Shown here: one piece after another, positions 62,101-64,000 of the stretch | Layout of the letters: each line of letters opens with the position of its first letter | Numbering within the stretch: position 1 is the first letter of the stretch | Assembly (NCBI GenBank): GCA_024195265.1 | Contig: JAJLRJ010000009.1 | Coordinates: forward strand, 36,313,710-36,377,709 | DNA: 64,000 nt | Direction of reading: 5' to 3' | DNA from: Dendrophyllia cribrosa | Lineage: Eukaryota; Cnidaria; Anthozoa; Scleractinia; Dendrophylliidae | Notes under the pieces: generated by a model | Databases searched by the model: none | What the model saw: the letters and a program-made list of their open reading frames with translations, nothing else | Told to the model about the DNA's origin: nothing | Position numbers and translations under genes: made by a program

Positions 62101-64000
62101 GTGGAGGCCGAGAAACTCGTCAATACACTGGCCAACGTGGAGACTGTGTCACTCTGAGACACTCTGTCAGAGACCGACGGCGACACACTCGTCGACTCGC
62201 TAGCAGAGGTGGAGGGCAAGACACTTGCCGACACACTTGTGGACGTGGAGGACGAGACGCTCTGTAACACGATCGTAGAGGTTGATGGTAACACACTCGC
62301 TGAGACGCTACCAGGGGTGGAGGCCAAGACACTTGATGACCCACTTGTGGACGTGGAACTCAAGTCACTCTGTGAAACGCTCTCGGACGTCGATGGCGAT
62401 GGAGACACACTGGTTGACACACTAGCAGAGGTGGAGGCCGAGAAACTCGCCAATACACTGGCCAACGTGGAAGCTGTGTCACTCTGAGACACGCTGGCGG
62501 GGATCGATGGCGACACACTCGCTGACACGCTAGCAGAGGTGAAGGGCGAGACACTTGACGATACACTTGTGGACATGGAGGCTGAGAAACTCTGAGACAC
62601 TCTGTCGAAAACCGATAGCGACACACTCGTTGACTCGCTAGCAGAGGTGGAGGGCAAGACACTTGCTGACACACTTGTGGACGTGGAGGACGAGACACTC
62701 TGTGACAAGATCGTAGGGGATGATGGTGACACACTCGCTGACACTCTACCAGAGGTGGAGGCCAAGACACTTTCTGACACACTTGTGGACGTGGAGCTCA
62801 AATCACTCTGTGAAACGCTCTCGGACGTCGATGGCGATGGCGACACACTGGCTGACACGCTAGCAGAGGTGAAGGCCGAGAAACTCGTCAATACACTGGC
62901 CAACGTGGAGGCTGTGTCACTCTGAGACACTCTGTCGGAGACCCTTGGCGACACATTCACAGACACGCTAGCAGAGGTGAAGGGCGAGACACTTGTCGAT
63001 ACACTTGTGGACATGGAGGCTGAGAAACTCTGAGACACTCTGTCAGAGACCGATGGCGACACACTCGTTGACTCGCTAGCAGAGGTGGAGGGCAAGACAC
63101 TTGCCGACGCACTTGTGGACGTTGAGGACGAGACACTCTGTGACACGCTCGTAGAGGTTGATGGTGACACACTCGCTGTGACGCTACCAGAGGTGGAGGC
63201 CAAGACACTTGCTGACACACTTGTGGACGTGGAGCTCAAGCCACTCTGTAAAACACTCTCGGACGTCGATGGCGATGGCGACACACTGGCTGACACGCTA
63301 GCAGAAGTGGAGGCCGAGAAACTCGCCAATACACTGGTCAACGTGGAGGCTGTGTTACTCTTAGACACGCTGGCGGGGATTGATGGCGACACACTCGCTG
63401 ACACGCTAGCAGAGGTGAAGGGCGAGACACTTGCCGATACACTTGTGGATGTGGAGGACGAGACACTCTGTGACACGATCGTAGAGGTTGATGGTGACAC
63501 ACTGGCTGACAAGCTAGCAGAGGTGGAGGCCGAGACACTCGCCGACACAATAACCGACGTCAAGGAAGCCGAGACACTTGGTGACAAGCTGGCCGAGGTT
63601 GATGGCGAAACACTTGCTGAGACGCTAGCAGAGGTAAACGCCGAGACACTTGCCGACACTCTTGAAGATGGGGAGACTGACGCACTCTGAGACAGACTGG
63701 CAAAGGTCGTTGGCGACACACTGGCTGAGATGCTAGCAAAGGTAGAGGCCGAGACACTCTGCAACACTCTGAAGGAGGACGATGGCGACACACTACCTGA
63801 CACACTAGCAGGGGTCAAGGACGAGACACTCGCCGACAAAATGGCCGAGGTGGAGTCTGAGAAACTCTGAGACAACGTGGCGGAGATCGATCGCGTCGCA
63901 CTTCCTGATATGCTAGCAGAAATGGAGGACGAAACAATTCCCGACACACTTGTGAACATGGATAACGAGACAGTCTGTAACACGCTAGCGGAGGTCAATG
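53101..64000 (-). CDS. Giant Ser-rich repeat / SEA / TM membrane protein (partial at both ends)
   Basis: Proposed join, minus strand: >64000-57374 (Ser-rich repeats), 57232-56843 (SEA-like), 55423-55335 (transmembrane), 53199-53101 (cytoplasmic tail), continuing to an unidentified last exon. All junctions are GT..AG and phases fit (1, 1, 0, 0). About 2,400 residues are visible; the N-terminus is beyond the window. The order (long Ser/Thr/Pro repeat, SEA, one TM, basic tail) is that of transmembrane mucins and large surface adhesins. It would place the repeat outside the cell as a potentially O-glycosylated stalk. Functions such as mucus layer, adhesion or skeletal matrix are inference. The repeat exon is visibly GC-richer than its surroundings. 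The alternative, that the repeat ORF and the SEA/TM exons are separate genes, is made less likely by the matching phases and strand. Confidence 0.75.
53290..53330. repeat. (TTTA)n microsatellite
   Basis: Short TATT/TTTA tetranucleotide array in the intron between the TM and tail exons. Confidence 0.7.
53620..53643. repeat. (GATC)n microsatellite
   Basis: Six tandem ATCG units inside the same intron. The ORF running from it is not supported. Confidence 0.85.
54117..54255. mobile_element. Small MITE with CAGGG.CGTAGC ends and ATATG target duplication
   Basis: Left CAGGGACGTAGCTA and right GGCTACGCCCCTG are imperfect inverted repeats. ATATG flanks both sides (54112-54116, 54256-54260). Confidence 0.6.
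54770..55265 (+). repeat. Dispersed repeat, uninterrupted copy of the element at 7018-7640
   Basis: Runs from TTAACCCTATTCAGCCTGGG to a C-run at 55248-55265. The reverse complement is collinear with the gene A intron 1 copy and shows the empty site of the 179-bp insert. Confidence 0.65.
55335..55423 (-). CDS. Transmembrane exon
   Basis: 89-nt exon between TCAACAG and GTAAGT. It encodes EPSGLELW followed by a ~22-residue hydrophobic helix ([13 protein letters not shown].., LLIFLA) with a CC pair in its inner half, a possible palmitoylation site. Confidence 0.75.
55751..56061. mobile_element. MITE, GCGCGATCCATTCGACC family, copy 2
   Basis: Left TGCGCGATCCATTCGACC and right ATCGAATGGATTCGCCCG. 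The body is similar to 44603-44926. It lies in the intron between the SEA and TM exons. Confidence 0.65.
56291..56465. repeat. Dispersed ~400-bp family, left half
   Basis: AAGGGACAGTGACCCGGC, ATATCGTGTTTTC and TTTAAGCTTGCTTTATTATCTT match the left half of 51335-51691. Confidence 0.55.
56843..57232 (-). CDS. SEA-like domain exon
   Basis: After TTTCTCAG the exon encodes about 130 residues. It has an acidic start ([20 protein letters not shown]), a helix ([13 protein letters not shown]), the strand pair [20 protein letters not shown], a helix ([13 protein letters not shown]), a closing strand, and a Thr/Pro linker ([11 protein letters not shown]) before donor CAG|GTTTGT. Order and spacing match SEA domains. 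The usual cleavage sequence G-SVVV is replaced by G-KVGL. The 1-nt phase at both ends is compatible with neighbours. Confidence 0.7.
57374..64000 (-). CDS. Ser-rich repeat exon of the giant membrane protein
   Basis: 6.6 kb of one open frame, about 2,208 codons without a stop, entering from outside the window. Basic unit about 12 residues (36 bp) of the form [17 protein letters not shown] with Thr, Ala, Val and Pro between serines. Units are organised into higher-order repeats between 59143 and 63085. There are almost no Cys, Trp or charged residues other than scattered Asp/Glu/Arg ([21 protein letters not shown]). It ends at a donor A|GTATGT at 57374/57373. Overlapping antisense Asp/Glu/Leu/Thr frames are by-products of the repeat. 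Confidence 0.85.

Noticed and set aside
57826..63690. Series of ~92-codon + strand ORFs (Leu/Asp/Thr-rich) opposite the Ser-rich exon, and Cys/Arg/Pro-rich minus-strand ORFs in the third frame
   Set aside because: They recur at the array period and exist only because the repeat lacks stops in several frames. The Ser-rich frame alone is continuous and spliced in phase to the SEA exon.

Overview
This is a eukaryotic, intron-containing, AT-rich window. It is most likely from a cnidarian, probably an anthozoan or stony coral. The evidence is a local expansion of rhodopsin-class GPCRs with short phase-conserved exons, a Penelope-like GIY-YIG fragment, LINE remnants, and a very high density of short inverted-repeat transposons (MITEs). 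No ribosomal or tRNA genes, CRISPR arrays or bacterial features were seen. The taxonomic call is inference; the gene structures are read from the sequence.

Layout. 1-276 is the 3' end of an Asp-rich coding exon on the + strand. 2.8-8.6 kb holds GPCR gene A (minus, 4 exons, 349 aa). 9.6-10.5 kb is a (GAA/GAC)n block ending in a perfect 48-bp-arm palindrome. 10.56-15.6 kb holds two copies of one segment, one of them carrying a long palindromic MITE. 15.6-22.4 kb is gene-poor and repeat-rich. 22.5-25.6 kb holds GPCR gene B (minus, 4 exons, 375 aa, paralogue of A with identical intron phases). 31.3-34.5 kb holds GPCR gene C (minus, a diverged paralogue with fewer introns whose DRY-position Arg is Ala). 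30.9-32.7 kb also holds LINE and Penelope-like remnants. 41.9-43.0 kb is a single-exon GPCR of another subfamily (gene D, plus). 43-52 kb is MITEs, tandem repeats and a LINE 3' end.

53.1-64 kb (minus) carries the most striking locus. It is a huge Ser-rich repeat protein encoded by one >6.6-kb stop-free exon that runs off the window. Phase-compatible exons follow for a SEA-like domain, a single transmembrane helix and a basic cytoplasmic tail. Together they describe a giant mucin-like or adhesin-like type I membrane protein of at least 2,400 residues. Its array is built from ~36-bp units arranged in higher-order repeats of 330, 438 or 546 bp (330 + n x 108).

The GPCRs are presumed peptide or amine receptors and the Ser-rich protein a cell-surface or mucus-layer component. 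Nothing in the sequence links the two functionally. Most remaining DNA is transposon-derived, and several elements sit inside GPCR introns within tens of bases of splice sites.
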